From assembly GCA_023055425.1 (NCBI GenBank), contig JALGPY010000002.1, positions 122,400,088 to 122,464,087 of the forward strand: a stretch of DNA of 64,000 nt. Direction: 5' to 3'. Position 1 is the first letter of the stretch. Every line of letters starts with the position of its first letter. A program made the translations under genes and the position numbers. The DNA comes from Linanthus parryae (taxonomy: Eukaryota; Streptophyta; Magnoliopsida; Ericales; Polemoniaceae). Below the pieces are notes generated by a model. That model saw only the letters and a program-made list of their open reading frames with translations. It searched no databases and had not been told where the DNA came from. Shown in pieces: positions 1 through 11,749 of the stretch.

Positions 1-3000
1 CTTCATGATCAGAAGGCAGAGGGATTTGGAGAGTAAGTGGTACAACCTCTCTCATATACAGTCCATGAGGACAAGGCCACTGCCACTCACCATGATGGAT
101 GATGCTACTGACTTTAGTATCCTTGGGGAGGGCAGCTTCAAAAAGGATTCTATCATTTGTGTGAGGGAGGATAGGACCTCCTGGAAGCCAGTGATCATAC
201 CACAAGAAGGTGTTGGAGCCATTTCCAACACAGTGTTGAATGTGTGGTCTATAAGTCTCCTGCAGGCTGATGATCTTCCTCCAAATCCAGGACACATTTG
301 GGGTGGTTTTAATTCTCCAGAAAGCTCTCCCTCTTAACAGGTAGGTGTGAGCCCACTTAGCCCAGTAGGATGTAGAGAGGGGATTCACAATAGCCCACAA
401 ATGCTTGCCAATTGCAGCTCTATTCCATATTTTTGTGCTCTTCAGCCCCAACCCTCCCTCATTGTAAGGAAGGCAGATAAGATCCCAAGAAACTTTAGCT
501 CCAGTGTGCTTTAAGTCTTGACCTGTCCACAAAAATTTCCTCAACAAAGCTTCAATATCATTATGCACTTTGACAGGTAAGATAAAAAGAGAGGACCAAT
601 AGACTTGAAGGGAAAACAACATGGTTTTAACAATTTGTAATCTCCCAGCATAAGACAGGTATTTTACAGCCCAGCTTTTAATTCTCCCAAGAATTCTTTC
701 AATGAGGGAGAGGCAGTCTGCATACTTGATTTTGGTGGTGATGAGTGGAACCCCAAGGTATTTGATGGGCAGGGTACCATTTTGGAACTGAAGTGTGTTA
801 AGAATGAGCTGGATTTGATCAGTGGGGGTACCAGAGAAGTACACATTGCTCTTCAGGGGGTTAGGGTGCAAACCAGAGAGGGAAGAGGAGGTGTGCAGAC
901 CCTCCTTCATGAGGAGAATGGACCTCTCATCTCCATTACAGAAGACCATAAGGTCATCAGCAAAACACAAGTTGACAATTTTCTCTTTTTTGCATCTCCA
1001 ATGGAATTTAAAATCAGGGTGGCTGGCTTGAGCATGGAGGATTCCTGAGAGAACTTCAATACAAATAACAAAGAGGTATGGGGAGAGGGGGTCCCCTTGC
1101 CTCAAACCTCTAGTACCCCTAAAGAAACCGTGGAGCTCACCATTGAAGCCAATAGAGAAGCTAGGGGAACAAACACATTCTCTGATCCAGGAGATGATCA
1201 GAGTAGGGAAGCCAAAACTGTGGAGGGTGGCAAGAAGGAATGACCATTGAACATGATCATAAGCTTTCATGAGGTCAATCTTCATAGTACATCTACTACC
1301 ATGATGGGAAAGGTGGTAGTTTCTCAAGAGCTCTTGGGAGAGGAAATATTATCAGCAATGCTTCTTCCTTCAATAAAGGCAGATTGGGAAGGATGAATGA
1401 TGGACGGAAGCACATCTTTGATCCTATTGGCAATGATTTTGGTAATGACTTTGTAAGGGGTTGTACAACAGGAGATGGGTCTAAAGTCAGCCACTTTACA
1501 AGGATTAGGCACCTTAGGAACCAGAGCAATGGTGGTGACATATAATAGCTTTGAGAAGCTGGCCTGTTGCAAAGAATTCCAGAACTGCATTGATGGAGTC
1601 CTCTTTCACTGTTTCCCAAGACATTTTGTAGAAGCTTGCAGGGTATCCATCAGGTCCTGGGGCCTTGTGAGATGGGAGAGACATGAATGCAGCTTCAATC
1701 TCCTCTCTAGTGATTGGGCTGGACATTCTCTGTTGTTGGGAAGGAGAGACAGTATTTCTCACAAAAGGCATAACCTGCTGTGGGGAAATTTGGTGGCTGC
1801 TGTTCTCAGGACCAAGAAGACCTTTGAAATAGTTGATAAATTCATCTCTTATTTCTTTAGGATCTGTAATTGTGGCTCCTGAAGTAGTGGTGGTGGCTGT
1901 GATTCTATTTTGGGTTTGTCTGGCCTTAACCACCTTGTAGAAGTAGGAGTTATTGCTGTCCCCCAAGTTGATCCATTTGTCTCTAGATTTCTGCTTGTAG
2001 AAGCTTTCCTCAGCTCTGGCATAGTGGGTGTAGTCCTGGATCAGGGTTTTCTCCAGCTCTCTCAAATCCTGGTTAGTGGGATCACTGTCAATATTGTTTT
2101 GGCATTGCTCCATGGCTTGTCTACTGTCCTCAATCCTCTGTTTGATGTTGCTAAAATGATCCTTGTTAAGTTGTTTGAGCTGAATTTTCAGAGCTTTGAG
2201 CTTCTTGGTGAGGATAAACTGCTTTGAACCTTCAATGTGCATGTTCCAGCTAGCTTGAACCACCTGTTTATAATCTCTGTGTTGAGCCCACATATCAAAG
2301 AATCTGAAAGGTTTCCCAAGCTGTTGTATCTCCACACCAGTGTCAACAATAATGGGGGTATGGTCTGAGGTAAGCATTGGAGTGAATCTAGCATTAGCAT
2401 TTGGATAGGAGGTGTCCCACTCTTGATTGATGAGAGCTCTGTCAATCTTAGTTGTGATGATGTTGCTAGACTGCTTATTGGACCAGGTGAAGAAGTGACC
2501 ACTATATCTCAGATCCATAAGCTCACATTCAAAAATGCATTCATTGAATTCCTCACAATAAGAAGGCCAAGAACTGGAACGTCCTAAGCCTTTATGACTG
2601 AATCTTTGAGCATTAAAATCCCCCATAATCAGCCAAGGATAGTGAGCACAAGAACCTGCAAGGGACAGTAAATCCCTCCACAAGAGTCTTCTTTCCACAT
2701 AGTTGTAAGATCCATAAATAACAGTGATAAACAAATCAGTGGTAGAAGCTAGATGGGAAACTTTACAGTGGACTAACTGTGGAGTCTCTTTAAGTTTAAC
2801 AACATGGATAATTCTAGGGTTCCAAAGAACCAAAATTCTCCCCAAAGGATGGGAGGACAGATTGTGAAAGAAAAGCCAATTATTTGCAACATTTTTGGTA
2901 ACCAAGTCAACATTTGGTAGTTTGACTTTAGTTTCAATAAGTCCAAGAAAGCACAGTTTGTACTCCCTAACAATGTTTTTGGCATCAATCTGTCTAATGG

Positions 3001-3042
3001 GGTCATTCAAAACCCTAGTATTCCAAGTTCCAAGGATCATGG
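1..3042 (-). pseudogene. LINE-A ORF2: endonuclease-reverse transcriptase, frameshifted and cut by window edge
   Basis: I take the start at 3042 (protein start MILGTWNTRVLND), because the endonuclease N-terminus of LINE-B and LINE-C begins the same way; the open frame reaches further upstream only through the ORF1 end. The apurinic-like endonuclease shows IETKVKLP, GDFNAQRF (about 2600-2625) and SDHTP (about 2360). The RT region begins with SHKAPGPDGYPASFYK. A frameshift near 1545 breaks the frame; the next frame continues with ATTIALVPK and RPISCCTTPYK. The RT catalytic motif FADD is at 953-964. The role would be nicking target DNA and copying the LINE RNA at the nick. The C-terminus lies outside the window. 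At least one frameshift makes this copy inactive. Confidence 0.85.
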
Positions 3043-3080
3043 ATACTACAAAAAGCAGACAAAAGAGGGAGGGACAAGAA

Positions 3081-4822
3081 TCACCTCCTGGTTCTAGGGC
3101 TGCCCCTAGCCCTTGGGTTAAGCCTAGTGGCTTGCTTCTGCAGCCCCTTGCTAGTTTGGGGCTGGTTCCTCTTTTTAGTTTTCTTGTTGATGACTGGTGT
3201 CCACAGTAGTTCCTCAGTGTCAACAGAAGCAGTAGTGTTGATGGTGGCTATGGCATTGTCAAGATCAATGTTGGATGGTAGCTCATCCAGGCCAGGGAAT
3301 TCCTCCATAGTGTTATTTGTGTTGATCTCTAGAGTAGGAGTGGGAGAGATAGGGTCTGAGAGATCTCTTGATGGGGATTGAGTGGGGGTGAAGCCATGTG
3401 TGTCACTAGCATAGCCTTGTGTTTCTGTTGGGGAGTTGACAAAATTATCCATGTACATGGATTTGGTGTGGTCAATGTGAATGTCTTCATCTCCATCTTC
3501 ACTAAAACCAGTGTCCTCTTCATCATCCACAATGTCTTCAAGGGCTTTGAACTTAGAGGTTCCCTCCACAGCAGTAGAGATAGATATGAGCTGATCAATA
3601 GTGTTCAAAGCTGGTTGGGCCACCAAGCTCTTCTGTATTGTTCTCCAATCTGAGGTGGCTGTTTGGTTGGCTCCTTCTCTACCCAGATCAGCTTCAGGGG
3701 GTGGAGCAGCTATGTGATTACTGGGAGGGTTAACAGTTTGTGTTGTAGGGGAGGTTGGCTGGGGGGCTCCATATTGGTGTTGGGTTTAGGTCTCCACTCC
3801 TGTTTGTTGGTGTTACAGTTATGGCCAAACACTCCACATTTACTGCACTTTGGTGGAGTTGGGGGCATCACAATAAAAATCTCAACCTCTTCACCATCTT
3901 CATCAAACACTTTGAACTGACTAGGAATCTCAGTGTGTATGTCAATCTCAATGCAAGCTCTAGCAAAGGAGATTCTTGATCTCTCCTTAGTTTGTTTGTC
4001 AGTACACAAGGGTTTACAGAAAGGGCTCATCACATAGTCCAAGCCTTCCTCATCCCACAGTTCAATAGGAAAGTTATAGATCCTAATCCAAATAGGGATT
4101 CTATGGTGATTCACCTTGGACATGTTAAGCATTGGAGTCCATTGCTTCAACATAAGAGGTCTACTACCAATGTGCCATGGACCACCCTCAAGAACTTCTA
4201 GGCATTCTTGAACTGTGTCAAAATGGAAGAGATAGACCCCCTCATCATTAGCTTGAACCCTCCTAAGACCAGCTTTACTCCACAAAGCTTCAACAGATTC
4301 CTTCATGTAACCAAAACCAAATCTCTTCCCCAAAGTGTACCCAACCAGACAAGCAGCAAAAGTGTTGTTCTTGTGAGATAGAGCTTTAGGGATAAAGATT
4401 TTACCATCAATGAGCTTGGCTTGTGGGTTGAACTTGAGTTTGAAGCCTTGTCTGATTCCTTTTGTGGTCATTTCCTTCCAGGAGCTAGTGTTTGGGTTAG
4501 TGGCTTGAGCTGGAGCTGAGCTTTATTGGCCTGGTAAAGATGGGAAGTCCTGGTCTAACTGTTTAGAGCTGCCATCGTAGTTCTTGAGGGGAACCTCATA
4601 TGAGAAGGTTGGTAAGAAGCTCGGGTGAATGGGTCCTTTTCCAGAAATTGGGTTCTGGATCTGGGGGTTTTGGGTACTCATTGCCTTCACAAGAGTCTCT
4701 GAGGGGTGGGGCTCTAACTGAGCACTGCGGTGGGGATAAGGTGTGGGGGGACCTCCAGTGATTCTATCCAGTTTGAATTGTGCCTCCTTACCGGCTGGAG
4801 TAGCCAGACGGTCACCGGACAT
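3081..4822 (-). pseudogene. LINE-A ORF1: nucleic-acid-binding protein with DUF4283-like region and knuckle
   Basis: The start at 4822 (MSGDRLATPAGKE) matches the broken start of LINE-B ORF1. A further in-frame ATG exists at 4855. The conserved core is ECLEVLEGGPWHIGSRPLMLKQW, then PIWIRIYNFPIELWDEEGL, then CSKCGVFGHNC near 3830, a zinc-knuckle-like motif. An in-frame TAA near 4523 and a frameshift near 3715 interrupt the frame. The C-terminal third is acidic and Pro/Ser/Thr-rich and ends NPRARGSPRTRR at 3081, about 40 bases before ORF2. Proteins of this kind bind the LINE RNA. It could be mistaken for a host DUF4283 gene, but the adjacent ORF2 shows otherwise. Confidence 0.8.
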
Positions 4823-5024
4823 GGCTTCCGGCGACCAGAGCTCCAGAAGACTCAACTCAGAACATACCAGTGATTGTACTTGAAATGGAGAGTAGGATGA
4901 TCAGATTGAGCAGGGAGGAGGGAAAAGAAGATTCAAACAAACCTCAAGACAAGATCTGGAAGATCAATCTGGTTCTAGAAAGTAGATAGGAGAGAGGTGA
5001 GAGCATTTTCTCTCACTAGAAATT

Positions 5025-5186
5025 TTTCAACCTTTTAGGTGTAGGTCTTGTTTGGGCATTAGTGTTACTAGGTGTCAGCTAGTTTGCTTGGCTGTTTAGC
5101 TTTTTAGCTTTTAGCTTTACCTGGGGAATGCCCTTGTATACCTGTACTTAAATTTAATCCAAAATTCACAGTTTACCCAAAAAAGA
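5025..5186 (+). mobile_element. Short LINE 3' tail fragment (plus strand)
   Basis: The stretch ends in the LINE tail seen ten times in this window: TAGCTTTACCTGGGGAATGC, then an AATCCAAAATTCACAG-like segment and ACCCAAAAAA at about 5170-5186. No coding sequence is present. It joins the 5' end of LINE-A on its left and ORF1 of LINE-C on its right, with no spacer. The simplest reading is that it is the non-inverted 3' end of the same insertion as LINE-A (see findings). An independent 5'-truncated insertion is the alternative. Confidence 0.75.
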
Positions 5187-6283
5187 GTGCCTTGAGGTCC
5201 TTGAAGGGGGGCCATGGCATGTAGGGAGCCGACCCCTAATGCTAAAACAATTGTCTCCTATGCTCAACATGTCCAAAATGAACCACCACAGGATCCCAAT
5301 ATGGATTAGACTTTACAACTTGCCTATTGAGTTATGGGATGAGGATGGTCTTAGCTATGTTTGTAGCCCCTTTTGCAAACCCTTGTGTGTGGATAGGCAA
5401 ACCAAAGAGAGAACTAGAATCTCTTTTGCAAGGGCCTTTATTGAAATTGACACAAAGACTGATATTCCCAAGCAATTCAGAGCTTATGATGAAGAGGGTG
5501 AAGAAGTTGATGTGTTTATTGAAATGCCTCCTCTTCCTCCAAAATGCACCACCTGTAATGTATTTGGCCACAACTGTAATGCCATGAAGAAGATGTGGAA
5601 CCAAAACCACCAGAGGTGAATGATCCAGAGGGGGACAAGACCACTGAAAATGTTGGAACTGTTAACACCACCAATGGTGTTCTCCCCAATAACAAACCAG
5701 ATAGCCCCACAAATAAAAACTGGAGAACCATTCACAAACCTAGCCAAACTACCTCTCTGAATACAACCTTATTGGACCAATTGAATGCTTTTTCCAAGCC
5801 ACTGGAGACATCTACCACTTTTCAGGCTTTGGAGGATATTGTTGAGGATGAAGACCACACAATTGATAGTGAAGAGGACATTCCTATTGATCATACAAAG
5901 TCCATGTACATGGACAGCCTGGAAGAGCCTTTCTCTGCCATTGAAGGTCATGTTAAAGACACTCTTGACCCTTCACCCACCCCCTCTCCTTCTCTGGAGC
6001 TCACCACCACACCATCTGGCACCCTCACTGTGAGCCCTGAGGAACCTTCACCCTCACAGCCTCTCCCTCATAGTCTTAAGGACATCCCAGGGCTAGATGA
6101 TCTCCCATCTCACTTGGAGGACACAAGGGGTACTACCCAAACCACTGAAGAGGATGATTTGTGGACTCCTGCTACAAAGAAGAAATCTAAGAGGAAGAGT
6201 AACTCCCATTCCCGGCAGGGGGGCAGAGACAAGCTAGTAAGCTTAACCCAAGGGCTAGGCATAGCCCAAAGGGTAGGAGGTGA
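5187..6283 (+). pseudogene. LINE-C ORF1, 5'-truncated and frameshifted
   Basis: The reading starts inside the conserved core (ECLEVLEGGPWHV), continues with IPIWIRLYNLPIELWDEDGL and the knuckle CTTCNVFGHNC at about 5548-5580. A frameshift near 5600 is followed by the variable acidic, Thr/Pro-rich C-terminal region. A second shift near 6230 restores the family ending NPRARHSPKGRR with a stop at 6281-6283. This corresponds position by position to LINE-A and LINE-B ORF1. The N-terminal third is absent. The probable role is RNA binding in the LINE ribonucleoprotein. Confidence 0.8.
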
Positions 6284-6319
6284 TTTCCACCTTCCCACTT
6301 TTGTTCTTTTGGAGTGTTT

Positions 6320-9300
6320 ATGTTTTTTGGAGCATGGAACACTAGGGGTTTGAATTACCCCATTAGACAGATTGATGCTAGGAATATCATCAAGGATAAC
6401 AAATTGAGCCTACTGGGCCTTCTTGAAACTAAAGTCAAGCTGCAAAATCTGGACCTAGTTACTAGAAGTCTGAATAATCATTGGCTTTTTTAACATAATC
6501 TGTCTTCTCACCCTCTTGGGAGAATCTTGGTCATGTGGAATCCCAGAGATGTGCAGGTTTCTAAACTCAAGGAGATGTCCCAACTGCTGCACTGTAAGGT
6601 TCATCACATTTCATCGTCCACAGACTTCTTTGTTACTTTTGTCTATGGCTCTAATAATTATGTGGAAAGAAGAACTTTGTGGAGAGATTTAAATGAAATT
6701 ACAGGTTACTCTTCTCACAGCCCTTCGAATGTCATTGGTGACTTCAATGCCCAAAGATACAGTCATGAATGCCTTGGGGGTTCTAGCTCCTGGCCAGCTT
6801 ATTGTGAGGAGTTCAATGATTGCATTTTTGAGTGTGAGTTGATTGATCTCAGGCACAGTGGCCACCTTTTCACTTCGACAAACAAGCAGCCTAGCAACAC
6901 TATCTCCAAGAAGATTGACAGAGTGTTAATTAATGTGGAGTGGGATAGTCTCTTCCCAAATGCTTTTGCCAGATTTGACCCCATGCTCACATCTGACCAC
7001 ACTCCCATCACTGTTAGCTCTGGTTGGGAAACAAATCATAGGGCTAAGCCTTTTAGATACTTTGATATGTGGTCTCACCATAAAGATGATCAGAAAGTGG
7101 TTGAAGATAGTTGGAGCCAGCAGCACCCATGTTTTAAACAGTTCTCCCTCTTCAAGAAACTCAAGAACCTCAAATACAAGCTGAAGCATCTCAATAAGGA
7201 ACAATTTATTAATATTATCCAGAGAATGATTGACAGCATACATGCCATTGGTTAAGTGCCAAGATGAGATAGATGCAAATCCTACAAATCAGTCCCTCAG
7301 AGAGCAGGAGAAGGAGATAATCAGTGCCTACACCAACTATGCTAAAGCTGAAGAGTGTTTTTACAAGCCGAAGGCCAGGGATCAATGGGTTAATTTAGGT
7401 GATGGCAATAACTCCTATTTCTACAGAAGTGTCAACGCTAGACAAGCCTACAACAGGATCACTACTATCACTACTTCAGCTGGAGAGGTTCTTACTTCCC
7501 ATGAGGAGATTCAAGATGAGTTTGTGGGTTATTTTCAGCAACTCCTTGGGCCTACTGCCCCCTCCCAGCCTGTCCCTTCCCACATTATTATGCCCTTTAT
7601 TAGGAACTCTCTTACTACTGAGCAACAACACCATATGACTAGGCCTATCACTATTGAGGAGATTGAGAAAGCTTTCCATGCCCTCCCTAGCCATAAGGCT
7701 CCTGGCCCTGATGGCTATCCAGCTAGCTTCTACAAGAATACCTGGGACATTGTTAAGGATGATTCCATTGCTGCTGTGCTTGAATTTTTTGCCACTGGTA
7801 AACTCTTGAAAGCTATGAATGCCACCACTATTGCTCTTGTGCCCAAAGGCCAAAACCCTAGCAAAGTGGCATATTTTAGACCCATATCTTGTTGTAACAA
7901 CCCATACAAGGTTATTGGTAGGATCATTGCTGATAGAATCAAGGGTGCCCTTCCTGACCTTATCCATCCTTCCCAATCTGCTTTTGTACAAGGTCGAAGA
8001 ATTGCTGATAATGTTTTCCTTTCTCAAGAGCTTCTTAGGGATTATCATCTCAATACTCATGGTAGTAGGTGTTCAATGAAAATTGATCTTATGAAGGCTT
8101 ATGACTATGTCCAGTGGCCTTTTCTTCTCAGCACTTTAAAGTGTTATGGGTTTCCCCAGCTGATCATTAATTGGATCCAGAAATGTGTTTGTTCTTCTAC
8201 TTTCTCCATAAGTCTGAATGGAAACAATCATGGTTTCTTTAGCATCACAAGAGGTCTGGGGCAAGGGGACCCCCTGTCCCCCTACCTCTTTTTCATTTGT
8301 ATGAATGTGCTCTCTGGAATTCTCCACCACCAAGCTAGCCACCCTGAGTTTAAATATCACTGGAGGTGTAAGAAGGAGAACATTGTTAACCTCTGTTTTG
8401 CTGATGACCTCATGATCTTCTGTAATGGTGATGTTAAATCTAGCCAATTGATGATGGAAGGCCTCCACACCTTTACTACTATCTCAAGGCTCCAACCAAA
8501 TGTTACCAAGAGCAACCTTTACTTCTCAGGAACTGATTCTGACCAGATCTCTCTTATCCAGAATGCCCTTCAGTTTCAGATTGGTACCTTGCCTATTAGG
8601 TACCTTGGGGTCCCTCTCATCACCACCAAGCTCAAATCCACATATTGTAAGCCTATTGTAGACAAAGTCTTGGGGAGAATAGGGAGCTGGGCTGTGAAAT
8701 ATCTCTCCTATGCAGGAAGACTCCAAGTGATCAAGACCATGCTCTTCTCTTTGCAGGTTTACTGGTCTTCTATGTTTATTCTACTTGTGGCTATCCACAA
8801 TGATTTGAACAAATCTTTTAGGAGATTTCTCTGTTCAGGTTCTGAACTTAAGCACACTGGTGCCAAAATCTCCTGGGAGCAAGTCTGCCTTCCAATCAAG
8901 GAGGGGGGCCTGGGCATCAAATGCTCCAAGACCTGGAATAGATCTTCTATTGGTAAGCATATTTGGACTATTCTTTGCAAGAAATCCTCTTCCTACTAGT
9001 CTCAATGGGTGCACACCCATCTCATTAAAGGCAGGGCTTTTTGGAGACTTTCTAGCCCTACAAATGCCTCCTGGATTTGGAGGAAGATTCTGAGTCTTAA
9101 GGAGACCTATAGGCCATACGTTCACAGCCTGGTTGGCAATGGCAAGTCTACCTTCCTCTGGTATGACTACTGGTTACCAGGGGGTGCAATTCTCCCTTCC
9201 ATGAATGAAAGGATCCTCTTTGAAGCTGCCTCTAACAAAGATGCTAAGGTGGCCAGTATTATTTACAATGGTGGATGGCAATGGCCAAGTCCTCATGGTC

Positions 9301-9939
9301 TTTATATGAGAGAGGTGGTTGGCTTAACTGATCATATCATGCAACCTGGAGAAGATGATGATAGGATTGTGTGGACTGAGGACCAGGGAGGTCCTTACAC
9401 AGTGAGCTCTGCTTGGAGGATTATTATACCTAGGCGCACCATTATACTTTGGACTGATTTGTGCTGGTTTAAAGGTCATATCCCTAGATACTCCTTTATT
9501 TTGTGGCTTGCTGGCTTTGAGAGACTCAGGGACAGACTCTTACTGTGGAATATCAATACTCCTGCTGTTTTCCCCCTCTGTGAAACCAACCCTGAATCCC
9601 ATTTCCATCTCTTTAGGCATTGTCCCTTATCTACCCTTCTATGGAACTTATTTTGTTTTCTCTTTGCCTGCTGCTACTGACTGGAAACATCTGCTACAGC
9701 AGCTGAACTCCAGGTGGAACAGCAACTCACCCTGCTTCATTGCTTGGAAGATCTGTTTCTCCACTGTTGTGTATCATTTGTGGAGGGAAGGAAAAAACAG
9801 AGTGTTCAAAAATACCAAAACTGCAGCTCAGTGCTTAGTTAGACAGATTTATCTTGGTGTTAGAGCTAGGTTACAAAATCTTAACTTTCTTCACCATGTA
9901 CAAGTTATTCAGCTAGCTAGGACATGGGATCTTGTTTGA
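6320..9939 (+). pseudogene. LINE-C ORF2: endonuclease, reverse transcriptase and zf-RVT-like domain, several disruptions
   Basis: The start at 6320 gives an N-terminus ending GAWNTRGLN, as in the sister copies. The endonuclease shows LLETKVKL, GDFNAQRYSH (about 6740) and SDHTP (about 6995). RT shows HKAPGPDGYPASFYK, GQGDPLSPYLF and FADD at 8397-8408. The C-terminal region (LCWFKGHIPRYSFILWLAG) resembles the zf-RVT domain. Visible lesions are a TAA near 6491, a frameshift near 7245, a TAG near 8997 where LINE-B has Trp, and a frameshift near 9590. The longest intact piece is 589 residues (7230-8999). The copy is inactive, but the RT fingers and palm are well preserved. Confidence 0.87.
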
Positions 9940-10063
9940 TTTGGTAGCCTAGCTTGGCCTTGTGGCTTGTTGTTTGTTTAGCTTTACCTGGGGAATGCCC
10001 CTTGTAAACCTGTAATCTTTTCTGCTCTTTTTATACATTCACAGTTCACCCAAAATAAGAAAA

Positions 10064-10425
10064 ATTCAGTAGCCTTATCAACTATTGAAGACGAATACAT
10101 AGCAATAGGAGCTTGCTGCTCACAAGTGTTGTGGATACTTCAACATATGAGATATCTGGGTTATGACTGCAGAGATATTCCCATCAAATGTGACAACACT
10201 AGTGCTATCTCAATTAATAAGAATCTAGTACAACATTCAAGGACTAAGAACATTGAAGTCAGACATCACGTCATTAGAGATCATGTGGAGAAAGGTGATG
10301 TATCTTTATCTTTTGTTCCAACCAACTTCCAGTTTGCAGATATCTTCACTAAACCATCTCCAGAGGATAGATTTACTGCCATGAGATTGGACCTTGGGAT
10401 GCTGAATAAGGAAACATTGGTTTAG
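10064..10425 (+). pseudogene. Copia-1 RNase H C-terminal fragment
   Basis: The frame reads SVALSTIEDEYIAIGACCSQ, then the CDNTSAI segment, then RTKNIEVRHHVIRDHVEKG and FADIFTKPSPEDRF, ending with a stop at about 10423. This is the C-terminal RNase H of Ty1/copia polyprotein, which degrades the RNA strand during reverse transcription. The left end is cut exactly at the LINE-C insertion; the missing upstream pol should lie left of the window. No internal stop is seen in the fragment. Confidence 0.9.
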
Positions 10426-10829
10426 GAGGAGCATCAGGTAAATTATGTGTGTTTCAATGTTTTGAAAAGTTTTTCAAAGCCTTGAAAATTTTGTGTGCAG
10501 TATAACAATTTTTCAAAGGCTTGAAATCCTTTTCAAAGCTTTGAATATAAATATGTATAGTGTATAGTTGAATGAATGGATCACTAATGCTGGGTTTTAT
10601 CTCTATAGATAATTTCCTAACATTATTTTTACCTTATTAAACAAATCTTTTTCAAATCAGTACAATATTATTTACTTCCAAACAAGTTTGAATTTCAATC
10701 AAACTTTCCCTTCTCAAATATTTAGGAATTTTTAGTTTCCTTCTTTCACTCAAACTCTTCACTATATATCTTCTCTATTTTCTTTCTCTCTTATATCTCT
10801 CCTGCCTCTCTCTTCTAAACTCTAACCCT
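10426..10829 (+). other. Copia-1 post-pol spacer, no gene
   Basis: AT-rich sequence with several degenerate copies of a TTTCAAAGCYTTGAAA-like motif (for example near 10476 and 10530). The same motif recurs in the copia-1 LTR near 22320-22400. I see no ORF. The last 90 bases are rich in CT runs (CTTCTCTATTTTCTTTCTCT) just before the next ORF. Confidence 0.5.
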
Positions 10830-11063
10830 ATGGACTCACGGAGACCCTCTCAAAGAATCAAGATGGCTGGAGGCTCAAAGAAGAACATAGGGAATAAAAG
10901 AAAAGCTGTAGAAGAAGAAGTTCAAGCTTTAAGTGACAGCTCCAGTTCCAGAACTGCCAGTGCAACGAAGCAACCCCCACGTCCTCCGCAGAAGAAAAGC
11001 AAGAAGGACAAGGATGATCAGACTGCTTCCAGCGAGAAGAAGTCAGATCCAATTGCTTCTTAA
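10830..11063 (+). CDS. Short Lys/Ser-rich ORF in copia-1 post-pol (env-like) position
   Basis: A 77-residue ORF begins MDSRRPSQRIKMAGGSKK and is rich in Lys, Ser, Gln and Pro, including a basic PPQKKSKKDKDD stretch that could act in nuclear localisation or nucleic-acid binding. It has no membrane segment or signal peptide. It lies about 400 bases after the copia-1 RNase H stop, where Sireviruses often carry an env-like ORF. After its stop other frames keep similar basic composition and then read HWFINHAAHGIWLDDF (about 11220-11380), so it may be the start of a longer decayed ORF. I do not recognise a specific family. Confidence 0.4.
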   Translation: MDSRRPSQRIKMAGGSKKNIGNKRKAVEEEVQALSDSSSSRTASATKQPPRPPQKKSKKDKDDQTASSEKKSDPIAS

Positions 11064-11553
11064 CAAAAGGGTATCCTGATTGGTGTCCCAAGGAAGGAGA
11101 AGAAGGAAAAGAAAACTCAGAAATCATACAAGGGGAAGGAGATATAGAGTTCAGAATAAGACAAGGGGAAGGACATTCAGATTTACACTGAGAAGAAATA
11201 ATCTTCTGGTAAGAGATCTATTTTCTCTCATTGGTTCATCAATCATGCTGCTCATGGAATTTGGTTAGATGATTTTGCATCCACTGCAATTTCTTACTAT
11301 AGTATGTTCAATACTAGCATGCAGAATGATATGGATTTGGAGTGTATTAGGAGATTGAAACAAAGTTCAATTTGGAATTAGATCTTTTTTTTGGGTGAAC
11401 AATGTCTTGGGACACTTCTTTGAATCCTCTATCCTTTCTTTCTTTCCAAAGCCTTGAATCCTTTATTCTTTCCAAACCTTCTAATGCTTTTAAGTTTTTA
11501 AGTTTTTTACAACAGTTTGATCCAACATTTTTCTCACTTTTTTTATGAAAGTC

Positions 11554-11570
11554 AAAAAGGGGGAGAAATT
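11554..11570 (+). promoter_or_regulatory. Internal polypurine tract, copia-1
   Basis: The purine run AAAAAGGGGGAGAAATT stands in the post-pol non-coding region, well upstream of the 3' LTR. The same AAGGGGGAGA core stands directly before the LTR at 21313. Repeated polypurine tracts of this kind are known in Sireviruses. It could prime extra plus-strand DNA synthesis. Confidence 0.5.
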
Positions 11571-11749
11571 TAAGGGGACACTTCTTTGATATTTTGTTGC
11601 TTTATCTGGTTTTGGATCTATGGCAGTTAAACTATTAAACTGCTTAGTTTGTTTTGAACTGGTTATTTAGTTTAATTTTGATTTAGTTCTTTTAAATTTT
11701 GGGACTACTATTGATGTTTGATCTTATATAACTATTTCTGCTATGCTAC

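Larger units (their letters stand above)
1..5024 (-). mobile_element. LINE-A: non-LTR retrotransposon, 3' end beyond window
   Basis: The minus strand carries ORF1 (about 4822 to 3081) followed by ORF2 (3042 to beyond position 1). The order of ORF1 with a CCHC-like knuckle, then endonuclease, then reverse transcriptase is that of plant L1-type LINEs. Its 5' end is recognised because the stretch around 4990-5022 (minus-strand reading starts TTTCTAGTGAGAGAAAATGC) recurs at the 5' end of LINE-B near 40362 and in NA-2 and NA-3. The 3' part of ORF2 and the tail lie left of the window. Both ORFs are broken, so this copy is not autonomous as it stands. Confidence 0.85.
5187..10062 (+). mobile_element. 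LINE-C: non-LTR retrotransposon inserted in copia-1 pol
   Basis: The plus strand carries the C-terminal two thirds of ORF1, a complete but broken ORF2, and the family 3' tail at about 9978-10062 (TTTACCTGGGGAATGCCCC and an A-rich end). The element begins abruptly in the ORF1 core (ECLEVLEGGPWH) directly after an A-rich tail, so its 5' part is either missing or displaced to the left of the window. On its right the sequence continues directly into copia RNase H, showing that it inserted into a copia pol gene. The target duplication cannot be checked because the left flank is outside the window. Confidence 0.88.
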
